This document shows, piece by piece, positions 34,975 through 42,330 of a DNA stretch of 64,000 bases (position 1 is its first letter; each line of letters begins with the position of its first letter). The notes below the pieces were generated by a model. It was not told where the DNA came from and searched no databases. It saw only the letters and a program-made list of their open reading frames with translations. The translations under genes and the position numbers were made by a program. Origin of the DNA: Bacillota bacterium (GTDB taxonomy: Bacteria > Bacillota > UBA4882 > UBA8346); NCBI GenBank assembly GCA_023426245.1, contig JAFABB010000055.1, positions 1 to 64,000 on the forward strand, given 5' to 3'.

Positions 34975-35613
34975 ATGGCAAACTTTTTAGACCTGGCCCT
35001 ATCCCGCCGCAGCATTCGTAAATTTGAGGAAAAGCAAATCCCCGATCAGGATCTGGAGTATTTCATCCAGGCCGCAGTCAGCGCTCCCAGCGGATGCAAC
35101 AGTCAATGTTGGAGATTTTTAGCCATCAAAGACCAGAAACTGATTACCCAAATCGAAACCGCCGTTATTGAAAAAACCGAAGCTCTCCTCGCCGTCAAAC
35201 GCCACGAACTCAGCGAGGAATATCTAACCGCCAAACGAAAAGCAGTCGGTTTTTTTGCCAAAGCTCCCCTGGTAATCGCGGTGTTTATGACCAAGGTCAA
35301 GTTTTTTGACCCCACCTTAATGGACGCTCTAAAAGCACAAGGATATGACGAAGAGAGCATTATCAGACTCTATGCCAATTATGATCTGTTATCGGTCGGG
35401 GCCGCCATTGAAAATATGCTCTTAGCTATCCATGAAAAAGGATATGGAGCCTGCTGGATGAACGAACCGGCTATTGCCGGAGCCGAAATCAACCGGATTT
35501 TAAACGTTCCCCCGGATGAGCGGTTTATCAGCCTGATTCCCATTGGTTACAAAGCTTATACCCCGCGGCCCAAAGAAATGAAAGACTTGGCAAAAGTGTT
35601 TTCCGTGGTTTGA
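34975..35613 (+). CDS. Nitroreductase-family FMN protein
   Basis: 212 residues with FMN-binding ALSRRSIRKFEEK, SAPSGCNSQCWRFLAI, and the C-terminal half GAAIENMLLAIHEKGYGACWMNEP followed by SLIPIGYKA. This is the complete form of the gene type that is broken at 31366-31744, though the two are not close copies. GAGGTAAG lies before the ATG. Substrate unknown. Confidence 0.87.
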   Translation: MANFLDLALSRRSIRKFEEKQIPDQDLEYFIQAAVSAPSGCNSQCWRFLAIKDQKLITQIETAVIEKTEALLAVKRHELSEEYLTAKRKAVGFFAKAPLVIAVFMTKVKFFDPTLMDALKAQGYDEESIIRLYANYDLLSVGAAIENMLLAIHEKGYGACWMNEPAIAGAEINRILNVPPDERFISLIPIGYKAYTPRPKEMKDLAKVFSVV

Positions 35614-35635
35614 TGGAGAATCTCCCCATCAAGCC
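35607..35635 (+). terminator. Hairpin overlapping the nitroreductase stop
   Basis: GGTTTGATGG and CCATCAAGCC form a 10-bp stem (one G-T pair) that includes the stop codon. No T-run follows, so it may be a transcript-stabilising hairpin rather than a terminator. Confidence 0.4.
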
Positions 35636-35702
35636 GGGAGCCTTGGACGACCAGGACAACGTTGGCTTCAATGAATTCAATGTCTAAAGGCGACCCTTTT
35701 CC

Positions 35703-35950
35703 TTAAGGGGAACTGGCTGGTATTGTGGGCCAACCGGGATGTTAAAACTTCGGAACGCAACCGTCAGGGCCCGAGAAACAGGCGAATACCCTTTCAGCGC
35801 TAGGGTAGGTTTTGGGCCTATCACCCAGAGCTTAAAGGGAACTGGCTCAAATTGAGGGCCAATCGCGGTATTTCAAGCTTCGAAGCTCAACTGTCAAAAC
35901 CCGTGAGTCGGGCTCATACCCTTTAAGGTTTTCGAAGCCTTATCACACCC
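35703..35950. repeat. Two diverged tandem copies of a ~120-bp structured element
   Basis: Copy A (35703-35826) and copy B (35832-35950) align over their whole length at roughly 70 percent. Both have AGGGGAACTGGCT/AAGGGAACTGGCT, GGGCCAA, CAACYGTCA, ATACCCTTT and end in CCTATCACCC/CTTATCACACCC. In each, TGGC can pair with GCCA. In copy B, CTTAAAGGG (35831-35839) and CCCTTTAAG close the unit with nine pairs, and CCCG/CGGG and AGCTTCGAAGCT form internal palindromes. No reading frame explains the conservation. It fills the gap between the nitroreductase and the convergent methyltransferase gene. Confidence 0.7.
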
Positions 35951-36750
35951 TACTTCCGGCATATAAAAATTCCGGTGTCCTTGGATACTGAAATTTTGCC
36001 TTCACTTTCCAGCTTTTTAAGAATATAACGGCGGAATTCATCAATTTTTTCTTCTTTTAATATCACCCTGTCCTCGGTTATTCCGTTGAGAGATAAAAAG
36101 TAATCGACAATCGCGTCCGCTTCGGTGATTGCTAAGGAATCATCATATTTTTTCATTTCAATATCGCTAAAAAATTGGCTTAATTGGTCCCCGCCGTTTT
36201 CAAGTGAAAAATTGCCGATAACCGGCGGCGCAGGGGGATTGTCGTTGAATGGCTTGATCAAAGATTTCAGTTCCTGCATGTTTCTTATACTGGCCGTGGC
36301 GGCGTAAAATACTCCCTTATTTTTCAAGACCCGTTTGATTTCCGCCAGGGCTTTTTCCCGGTTTGAAACATGATAGAGCATATTATTGGCAATCACCCAA
36401 TCAAAGGACCCCTCCGGCAGGTTGATGTCTTCCACATCCATGACCATAAAGTGCAATTGGAGTCCTTTGCCGGCCAGGTTTTGACGGGCTTCATTCAACA
36501 TCCCTTCTGAAGCATCCGAAAGCGTTATCTCCCATGTATCCGGAATCCGCCCGGCATTCACTTTCCATAACAATCCGGTTCCACAGCCAAGTTCAAGTAT
36601 TTTACAATTCTCCCGTTTTTCAAATTGGTCAAAGATCCATGCCGGCCATGGATATGGGTTGGTTCGAAATTTACTGTTGAGGTAAATTCGCGCCTTAAAC
36701 TTGTCTGCATTTGCATATTGCTCTTTTCCAAGTTGCCGGTTGATTTCCAT
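35950..36750 (-). CDS. Class I SAM-dependent methyltransferase
   Basis: 266 residues; motif I is KILELGCGTGLLWKV, followed by LSDASEGMLNEARQNL, the acidic VMDVEDINLPEGSFDWVIANNMLYHV and LAEIKRVLKNKGVFYA. This is a UbiE/type-11 methyltransferase pattern; the substrate is not predictable. AAGGGG is upstream of the ATG. Its stop codon touches the end of the tandem repeat. Confidence 0.85.
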   Translation of the reverse strand: MEINRQLGKEQYANADKFKARIYLNSKFRTNPYPWPAWIFDQFEKRENCKILELGCGTGLLWKVNAGRIPDTWEITLSDASEGMLNEARQNLAGKGLQLHFMVMDVEDINLPEGSFDWVIANNMLYHVSNREKALAEIKRVLKNKGVFYAATASIRNMQELKSLIKPFNDNPPAPPVIGNFSLENGGDQLSQFFSDIEMKKYDDSLAITEADAIVDYFLSLNGITEDRVILKEEKIDEFRRYILKKLESEGKISVSKDTGIFICRK

Positions 36751-36856
36751 TCCAATCCCCTTCCATCCACCAAACCTACCTGCGATGAAGACTCAATAAA
36801 TCCCCTGAATTTTTAACACGTTTGCAGTTTACTGGGAAAACGAATCCGATCCGTTA

Positions 36857-36926
36857 TAATATTCTTTATATTCTTTTAAATAACCTGCCTTTTTTAACTT
36901 GTGGGAAAATATCCAAACATCAATCA
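36857..36926. repeat. 70-bp direct repeat, copy 1
   Basis: Copy 1 shares about 90 percent identity with 37929-37998 over roughly 70 bases: TAATATTC, ATATTCTTT, CCTGCCTTTTTT, ACTTGTGGGAAAATATCC and ATCAATC. It lies ~105 bases upstream of the methyltransferase gene in the otherwise empty 36751-37044 gap. Confidence 0.8.
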
Positions 36927-37044
36927 AGAATGTTTTTCGCTATTGACTTGAAATTACTTTTCCCGAGGGCTTCCCTATCAAGGCTGAATGTTAAAGCCCG
37001 CTACACCGGGATACGTATGAATAGTTTTGAATACAAGTTCAATA

Positions 37045-37887
37045 CTACTTCAAATCTTCCAGATTTATTGCTTTTCCAACCCCCATAGTGATATGGTTTT
37101 CCTGATATGCTTCCTGAAGCATTTTATAAGCAAGATCCCCGGTACAATGGGATGAACCCACATAACGGACTCCTAATTTTTTAAAATCATTTACAACTTG
37201 ACTTATATATTCCTTGTTTTGTTCCAGCAGGTGAAAGCCGCCTCCTATAAAGATTAAATCTCCTGGCACCACTTTTTTTGCCTTCAATAAAATTTCGATG
37301 ATTCCCGGATGTCCACAACCGGTTATAACCACTAATCCTTTAACGGTTTGGATTACTAATGACTGTTCTACCAAAATACCTTCATCTTTTATCTGAGAAC
37401 TATATATCTTTGCATTCATTTCACCAGTTGAATAAAGGTACTTGCAAATTAGTTGCGGTCCGGTTATGGCTATCACTTTAGGAGAGTATTTCTTGATAAT
37501 CTTGATGAATACTTTGCTATTGAAAAAAGTTTGTGGCACATATAAGGTTAGATTTCGGTTTTTCTGAAGAAGACTATTTAACCCTCCAATATGATCCGGA
37601 TGTATATGCGATAATACAACGATATCTATCTGACTGGGATCAATATTTAGTTTTTTCATATTATTCATTAAAATTGAGCCTTTTTGTCCGGTATCAAAAA
37701 GAATAGTTTTTTCTGTCCCTTTAATTAAACAGGAAAACCCCCAATCCCCCTTGAGTCCTTGTTGGTACACGGAAGTATTATCATAGAGATCAAGAATACT
37801 TAACGTTTCAAGTCCATCCGCTGAAACATTTGAGACACCCATTAAAATTATTAGTAGAACAACAATTAGGATTGATTTTTTAATCAT
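37045..37887 (-). CDS. Secreted MBL-fold metallo-hydrolase
   Basis: About 280 residues. Signal peptide or membrane anchor at residues ~3-22 (SILIVVLLIILMGVSNVSA). The metal motif is SHIHPDHIGGL (HxHxDH), with later metal ligands in GCGHPGI and GSSHCTG. The layout matches the family once named for 7,8-dihydropterin-6-methyl-4-aminobenzene-phosphate synthase, whose true substrates are mostly unknown. ATG 37887 has AAGGAG seven bases upstream. The gene is flanked by two copies of a 70-bp direct repeat. Confidence 0.83.
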   Translation of the reverse strand: MIKKSILIVVLLIILMGVSNVSADGLETLSILDLYDNTSVYQQGLKGDWGFSCLIKGTEKTILFDTGQKGSILMNNMKKLNIDPSQIDIVVLSHIHPDHIGGLNSLLQKNRNLTLYVPQTFFNSKVFIKIIKKYSPKVIAITGPQLICKYLYSTGEMNAKIYSSQIKDEGILVEQSLVIQTVKGLVVITGCGHPGIIEILLKAKKVVPGDLIFIGGGFHLLEQNKEYISQVVNDFKKLGVRYVGSSHCTGDLAYKMLQEAYQENHITMGVGKAINLEDLK

Positions 37888-37928
37888 AATCATTCTCCTT
37901 TATCGATATTTTACAGGGCCTATTGCAA

Positions 37929-37998
37929 TAATATTCCCTATATTCTTTCAAATACCCTGCCTTTTTTTACTTGTGGGAAAATATCCAAATATCAATCC
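37929..37998. repeat. 70-bp direct repeat, copy 2
   Basis: Second copy of the repeat at 36857-36926, in the same orientation, ~42 bases upstream of the MBL gene. Together the copies bracket the MBL gene, as after a cassette duplication or recombination. Confidence 0.8.
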
Positions 37999-38040
37999 AG
38001 ATCACTTTTGCTTTATCTCTGTGTAATTTTATCCCGGCAA

Positions 38041-38064
38041 TCCTCCCGCCTTATTGCGGGAGGA
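38041..38064. other. Strong GC hairpin in the 37.9-38.24 kb gap
   Basis: TCCTCCCGC and GCGGGAGGA form a perfect 9-bp stem with a six-base loop. No T-run follows on either strand. Between here and 38238 no credible gene is seen; a short minus-strand frame (38051-38242) lacks family resemblance and a ribosome binding site. Confidence 0.5.
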
Positions 38065-38238
38065 CGCCGGAACCGGGGCTGTCTAAAAAGCAATTCAAAA
38101 TCAATAAGAAATACAATATATATCGTGCGCACGCAGGCGCGGCGACTTCATCGAATCGGTTGATTTCAATATATCGTATTTTTTGATCATGGGTGCCATC
38201 AGGCACGGATTTCCTTTTAAGATAGCCCCATGGTTTTC

Positions 38239-38577
38239 TCAAGAGTTATCCGCCCGGGTAATCCTGGAAAACTGGCCTTTCCTGAACCCAAATTCAGGCC
38301 AGGTCTCCTCGGGAAGCTCCATACGGATAATCTTTTTGGCGTCGCTGCACATACTCTCCAAATGGTTCATAATCTCTTCCGTCTCGGCTGTCGCCTCCTG
38401 ACTGCGGGCCTTCAGGGCGTTGCGGTTTTCACTCTTCCGGATTGCATCATTGTATAAACCGCTCATTTCAGCGATCACTTCCTGAGTGATTCCTCTTTTG
38501 CCAAGCTCGCCCAGATGAGCGCCGAGCCCGGCTATTAAGTTTTTAGCCGACAAGGTCCGCTCTGCAAATGTTGCCAT
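38239..38577 (-). CDS. Small helical/coiled-coil protein of unknown function behind a structured leader
   Basis: 112 residues, ATG 38577 with AAAGGAGGTG upstream, a very strong ribosome binding site. The sequence is charged and helical (ATFAERTLSAKNLIAGLGAHL, then a coiled-coil-like middle with SQEATAETEEIMNHLESM) and ends in an aromatic/acidic patch (LPEETWPEFGF). I do not recognise a characterised family, although small proteins with a similar MATFxERT start and LPxExWxEFG end recur in other bacteria. The gene is preceded by a terminator hairpin and a long structured RNA region, an arrangement expected for attenuation control. A function cannot be given. Confidence 0.7.
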   Translation of the reverse strand: MATFAERTLSAKNLIAGLGAHLGELGKRGITQEVIAEMSGLYNDAIRKSENRNALKARSQEATAETEEIMNHLESMCSDAKKIIRMELPEETWPEFGFRKGQFSRITRADNS

Positions 38578-38606
38578 CTTGATGTCACCTCCTTTCAAAA
38601 GGCAAT

Positions 38607-38639
38607 AAAAAAAGAGCGAATCGTGGATTTTCGCTCTTT
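38607..38639 (-). terminator. Intrinsic terminator just ahead of the small-protein gene
   Basis: On the minus strand AAAGAGCGAA and TTCGCTCTTT form a perfect 10-bp stem with a nine-base loop followed by seven T residues. It lies 30 bases upstream of the start codon at 38577. Placed between a structured leader and a strong ribosome binding site, it looks like a leader terminator or the end of a free-standing RNA. Confidence 0.8.
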
Positions 38640-38777
38640 CAAAAGGTCTTTAATTTTTTTAGGTTTCATCCGCCGTCACAAGCCAATAAACACCGCTTCG
38701 GGTTTCCACCCGTGGCCTTATGTTACCGGCTTAAAAGTCTGACGGGACTCCTTCGGAGTCCCGTCAGATACCTTTAA
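38640..38777 (-). ncRNA. Candidate structured RNA / leader
   Basis: On the minus strand, starting just downstream of the promoter-like module, GGTTAAAGG and CTTTTAAGCC flank a 13-bp perfect hairpin (CTGACGGGACTCC, loop of three, GGAGTCCCGTCAG; 38739-38767). Next comes CGGGT-GGAA-ACCCG (38699-38712), a five-bp stem with a GNRA-type GGAA loop, enclosed by AAGGCCA and TTGGCTT. It then runs into the terminator at 38607-38639. Total length to the terminator is about 170 nucleotides. No known RNA family is recognised with confidence. Confidence 0.6.
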
Positions 38778-38843
38778 CCCATTACCATATTATCACATTT
38801 TTTTGGAAAAAGTGTGTCGATTTTGTCCCGATGACTCTAGATC
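38778..38843 (-). promoter_or_regulatory. Repeated promoter-like module, copy 1
   Basis: This ~66-bp stretch is about 80 percent identical to 51457-51521. On the minus strand the shared order is AGAGT, GGACAAAATCGACACACTTT, AAAAATGTGATA and ATGGTAATGGG. TGTGATAAT reads as an extended -10. Both copies are followed on the minus strand by a hairpin plus T-run, so each could start a short transcript. Confidence 0.6.
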
Positions 38844-39197
38844 CCTCCAAATCAACAAAAAATTGTAGCTCCTAAAAAAATATCGCTGCAAACAATGATC
38901 ACTCCTTGGTTGAAAATGGAAGTATTTTGTATCAAATCTGCAAATCCATACGCATCAACAAAAATCAGCCTGAACAAACGAACCGTTGTTTCCAATCCAA
39001 TGTCGAAACCGGATCGATCCCGGGCCGACCTTGGGCATACGCAGTCTAAAAATGCTTTTCTCTGTGACTCTCTTACGATTAATCCAGGAAAAGCGCTAAA
39101 TTACACGAAATCAAATCCCACCGCCCGGGGCCATCCTCTTTTCGTGCCCTTTCGTGGGTTTGGTGGTTCATTATCGGCTCAGGATTTCAGCCGATTC

Positions 39198-39491
39198 ATT
39201 CTTTCCGTCATCCATTGAATTCATTCCCTCACAAAAATAATTCTTTCCGTCATCCAATGAATTCATTCCGTCACAGAAATGATTCTTTCCATCATCCATT
39301 GAATTCATTCCGTCACAGAAATGATTCTTTCCATCATCCATTGAATTCATTCCGTCACATAAATCATTCTTTCCATCATCCATTGAATTCATTCCGTCAC
39401 ATAAATCATTCTTTCCGTCATCCGATGAATTCATTCCGTCACATAAATCATTCTTTCCGTCATCCGATGAATTCATTCCCTCAGGGAAATC
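39198..39491. repeat. 42-bp minisatellite, seven tandem units
   Basis: Seven in-register 42-bp units (39198, 39240, 39282, 39324, 39366, 39408, 39450) beginning ATTCTTTCC(G/A)TCATCC. Each unit is itself two related 21-bp halves. Because 42 is divisible by three, long frames stay open on both strands. The minus frame reads as alternating seven-residue repeats DGKNxxC and DGMNSxD; the plus frame reads HxSFHHPxNSFRH-like. No ribosome binding site or family supports either frame as a gene. The neighbouring 38850-39197 stretch shows no supported gene. Confidence 0.9.
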
Positions 39492-39579
39492 ATTCTTCCG
39501 GCTTCCCAAGATCTTTTTGCCGCCACGGGGAAAGCAGATTGCGTCATGATGAGTTAATGGCCTAACTTCCATCAATTTC

Positions 39580-39608
39580 TTGACAACCCAGCGGAAGTAT
39601 TTTAATAT
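39580..39608 (+). promoter_or_regulatory. Sigma-A promoter of the QueG-like/GNAT-like/GntR operon
   Basis: TTGACA (39580-39585) and TAATAT (39603-39608) with a 17-base spacer, a near-consensus vegetative promoter ~70 bases before the first gene. Confidence 0.8.
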
Positions 39609-39616
39609 ATAGTCAT

Positions 39617-39628
39617 CTAGTTAACTAG
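39617..39628. promoter_or_regulatory. Palindromic operator candidate for the GntR regulator
   Basis: CTAGTTAACTAG is a perfect 12-bp palindrome lying right at the expected transcription start, 8 bases past the -10. A nearby TAGTAAACTA continues the TAGT...ACTA theme. The GntR gene at the end of this operon is the obvious candidate for binding it (autoregulation). Confidence 0.6.
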
Positions 39629-39679
39629 TAAACTATAAAAATTAATCGTGAGTAAAATGACAAGGAGTTGAAATCGACC

Positions 39680-40390
39680 ATGGCTATCACCATTTCTATT
39701 GCTGAAATCAAACAGAAAGCCTATGAACTGGGGGCGGATTTGTGTGGCGTCGCTTCGATTGACCGTTTTAAGGAAGCTCCGGAGGGCTTTCATCCTCAGG
39801 ATGTTTTGCCCTCTTGCCAGTCCGTCATTGTCCTGGCATCCCGTTTTTTAAAAAACGCCCTGGAAGCCAAATCAACCGTCCCCTACACGACAGTGCGAAA
39901 CGAATTAATGGCGCAAATGAATCACCGGGCGGTTGCATTATCGGAGTATTTGGAGGATCACGGAGCCGTCGCCATCCCGATGAATTCGACCGGGCCGGAC
40001 GAGTGGGACGCAAAAACCAATAAATTCAGAGGAATTATTTCCTTAAAGCATGCGGCGGTTTTGGCCGGACTGGGCAAAATGGGCAAAAACACTCTTCTGG
40101 TCAATGACAAGTACGGCAACATGATCTGGTTAAGCGGGGTCTTTGTCGGGGAAGCATTACCGGCCGACCCTTTGGCATCCTATGAAGGCTGCATTCCAAA
40201 CTGCAGATTATGTCTGGATTCCTGTCCGGTAAATGCCTTGGATGGACTCTCCATCAATCAGCCTTTGTGCAGAAATCACGCTTTCGGAGAATACAACGGG
40301 GGCGAATGGCGGATTAAATGCTACATTTGCCGCAAAGTGTGCCCCAATCGCAGCGGAATTAAAAAATTGAATGAAGGAGAACTATCATGA
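39680..40390 (+). CDS. QueG-like 4Fe-4S protein
   Basis: 236 residues resembling the epoxyqueuosine-reductase family: helical N-terminus with ADLCGVASIDRF, LPSCQSVIVLASRF, KHAAVLAGLGKMGKNTLLVN and SGVFVGEALPAD. A ferredoxin-like pair of cysteine clusters follows (CIPNCRLCLDSCPVNAL and CYICRKVCPN). It is shorter than QueG (~300-380 aa) and lacks the C-terminal HEAT-repeat part, so it is more likely a reductase-like relative (reductive dehalogenase/QueG superfamily) than true QueG. ATG 39680 is used; AAGGAG lies 12 bases upstream. First gene of a three-gene operon. Confidence 0.75.
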   Translation: MAITISIAEIKQKAYELGADLCGVASIDRFKEAPEGFHPQDVLPSCQSVIVLASRFLKNALEAKSTVPYTTVRNELMAQMNHRAVALSEYLEDHGAVAIPMNSTGPDEWDAKTNKFRGIISLKHAAVLAGLGKMGKNTLLVNDKYGNMIWLSGVFVGEALPADPLASYEGCIPNCRLCLDSCPVNALDGLSINQPLCRNHAFGEYNGGEWRIKCYICRKVCPNRSGIKKLNEGELS

Positions 40391-40764
40391 CCCATGATGG
40401 AATTTGTTTTGAAAAAGCCCATCCTTTTGATCTTCAGTCCATATGGTATTTACTGCACGCCAACAGTCAAATGATGCGCGAGGAAGGAATATTGGCCGTT
40501 CTTGACCGGCTTTATATCTTGCATTACAGGCAAAGGATTCTGGGGGTCCTTTGTGGAACTTATGAGCAAAGGAAAGTCATTATTCATTGGGTGGCCATTC
40601 ATCCGCTATATCCGGAAAAGTCCCTGAGGGAAGCGATGATCCGGGAATTCACGGCTGTGATCTGCCGGGAGCCCGGAATTCCTTCGGCAAAAGCCCGTTT
40701 CCTTGGAAAAAGGAAGAAATGGTATCCATCCTTATGGAAAAAGGAACTCATTTTATTCAACTGA
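40387..40764 (+). CDS. GNAT-like small protein, paralogue of the gene at 41844
   Basis: 125 residues. The N-terminus reads like a GNAT acetyltransferase beta1-alpha1 (ICFEKAHPFDLQSIWYLLHANSQ) and has the block WVAIHPLYPEKSLREAMI where the acetyl-CoA-binding region should be. It shares LLHANS, LGVL/LAIL and WVA(I/V)HPLYPE with the product at 41844-42215. ATG overlaps the upstream stop (ATGA). It is too short for a complete GNAT and lacks the R/Q-x-x-G-x-G/A loop, so catalysis is doubtful. Confidence 0.6.
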   Translation: MTHDGICFEKAHPFDLQSIWYLLHANSQMMREEGILAVLDRLYILHYRQRILGVLCGTYEQRKVIIHWVAIHPLYPEKSLREAMIREFTAVICREPGIPSAKARFLGKRKKWYPSLWKKELILFN

Positions 40765-40774
40765 AGGGATTGCG

Positions 40775-41755
40775 ATGGAATTTAAAATTAATAAAAGTTC
40801 GGAGTTTCCTATTTATCAACAGCTGAAGGAGCAGATCAAATTTTACTTGTTAAGCGGCGCTTTACAGCCGGGAAGCCAGGTCCCCACCCCAAAAGACCTT
40901 GGGATCTACCTGCAGATAAACCGCAATACGGTAATTGCCGCCTATAAGGAATTGGAACAGGAGGGTTTGCTTATGACCAAGCAGGGGCAGGGAACCTATA
41001 TCGCCGGTAAATTACCTCCCGCCAATTTTCAAGACAATCAGAAATTAATCGCCCTGGCTCAGGAAGCGATCGAACGCACCAAAGCGCTGGGCTTTACAAC
41101 CGAAGATCTTTTCACGGTCATCTTTAATAAAACGATTTTGGGGCTGGAAAACTCGGATCAGGCTTCCGGCAAACATCCCCGCGCCTTCATGGTCGAATGC
41201 AATCGGGCGGATTTGGATCATTACCGGAATACTCTCCAAACAGAGCTGAAGATCGAGGTTGACGGGTGTTTACTCCATGAACTTCCGGACAAAATCCTCC
41301 AGGAAGAAATCAAAAATGCCGACTTTATCGTAACCCATTTTACTCACCTTGAAGATGTCAAAGCCCTGTTGGAGCCCTATCACAAACCGGTATTCGGGGT
41401 TATGGCCGCGCCCTATCTGGAAACATTTTTAAAAATCAAAGCCCTCCCGGCAGGATCACGGGCCGGTATCGTCTGTATGACCCAGGCCTATACGGAAAAT
41501 ATGAAAAAAGCCATTGCCGATGCGGGTATCGATCATATCACTGTAGAAAACTGCGGCCTCGATGAAATGGATGCTTTCCGGCAAATGCTCACCCGGGTCG
41601 ATTATCTCATTAGCTCCCGGGCGGTTTTCGACGATGTCCGAAAAATGATACCGGCCAGCATCGGGCTGCTGGAATATTCACCTGAACTGGACAAAGCCGG
41701 AATCCAAATGTTGAAAAAATTTGTGATGGATCAGTTAACCTATTCACAACGTTGA
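40775..41755 (+). CDS. GntR-family transcriptional regulator with a sensor-like C-terminal domain
   Basis: 326 residues. Winged helix at residues 1-75 (FPIYQQLKEQIKFYLLSG, PTPKDLGIYLQINRNTVIAAYKEL, GQGTYIAG), of the YtrA/YhcF sub-type. Residues ~130-320 form a domain with alternating beta/alpha pattern (FIVTHFTHLEDVKALLEPY, RAGIVCMTQAYTENMKKAI, DYLISSRAVFDDV) like a periplasmic-binding or PrpR-N sensor. ATG 40775 has GAAGGG upstream; an earlier in-frame start overlaps the previous gene. It is the likely repressor for its own operon. Confidence 0.8.
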   Translation: MEFKINKSSEFPIYQQLKEQIKFYLLSGALQPGSQVPTPKDLGIYLQINRNTVIAAYKELEQEGLLMTKQGQGTYIAGKLPPANFQDNQKLIALAQEAIERTKALGFTTEDLFTVIFNKTILGLENSDQASGKHPRAFMVECNRADLDHYRNTLQTELKIEVDGCLLHELPDKILQEEIKNADFIVTHFTHLEDVKALLEPYHKPVFGVMAAPYLETFLKIKALPAGSRAGIVCMTQAYTENMKKAIADAGIDHITVENCGLDEMDAFRQMLTRVDYLISSRAVFDDVRKMIPASIGLLEYSPELDKAGIQMLKKFVMDQLTYSQR

Positions 41756-41843
41756 TTCGGGAATTCATCCGAAATAACTTTTTTATCACGTATGGATGTC
41801 CTAAAATAACCGTTATTTTCATAGTTTCCTATGAGTCTCCTTT

Positions 41844-42215
41844 TCAAACATTATGCCTTACGAATGATCGGGACAACAGATAATCTGGAAATTCTCGGGA
41901 ATCCGATAACTTTTTTTGATTTCTTCCAGGATTCCTTTGTAAACTCCCAATCATCATTTGCTTGAGGGGTTCTTCCGGATATAAGGGATGAACGGCTACC
42001 CAAAAATCTTCCGTTTGATACGAATTCAATTCCCTATACAAGATAGCCAGCAACCGCTCACCCTTACCCTCTCCCTCTTCCATCACCAGCAAGTGGTCAA
42101 TATTCTCCTTTACTTTCTCCCGGCTCCATCCCATGCTGTTGGCATGCAACAAATGCCAAATGCCCTCAATATCCTTCGCCCCGGCGGAGCGAATTGTAAT
42201 CGTTTTAAAATCCAT
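41844..42215 (-). CDS. GNAT-like small protein, paralogue of the gene at 40387
   Basis: 123 residues; ITIRSAGAKDIEGIWHLLHANSM is a GNAT-like start and WVAVHPLYPEEPLKQMMI matches the paralogue 1.1 kb away. ATG 42215 has AGGAGGT six bases upstream. It is divergent from a MocR-type regulator. Each copy of this small family therefore sits beside its own GntR-superfamily regulator. Substrate unknown. Confidence 0.6.
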   Translation of the reverse strand: MDFKTITIRSAGAKDIEGIWHLLHANSMGWSREKVKENIDHLLVMEEGEGKGERLLAILYRELNSYQTEDFWVAVHPLYPEEPLKQMMIGSLQRNPGRNQKKLSDSREFPDYLLSRSFVRHNV

Positions 42216-42330
42216 TCCGATACCTCCTATCCCTAACCCAATAAGTTTAGTATAATGTATCATAAGGGAAGTGGCTAAAAAAGAACCACAAAAAGAGAAT
42301 ATTCATAGTACCACTTTTCCGGAGGAAGAC

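Noticed and set aside
35703..35950. Cobalamin riboswitch
   Set aside because: Only loose similarity in a few blocks, the GCCACUG core is absent and no downstream plus-strand gene exists; kept only as an unexplained structured repeat.
38051..38242. Minus-strand open frame of 63 codons touching the small coiled-coil gene
   Set aside because: It starts with TTG without a ribosome binding site, contains a strong hairpin and has no family resemblance.
38895..39218. Plus-strand open frame of 107 codons
   Set aside because: No ribosome binding site, no recognisable family and it runs into the minisatellite; the composition looks non-coding.
39198..39491. CRISPR array
   Set aside because: Units are contiguous with no unique spacers.
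39171..39575. Long frames on both strands across the minisatellite, as genes
   Set aside because: A 42-bp tandem repeat keeps any frame open; no ribosome binding site or homologue was seen for either strand.
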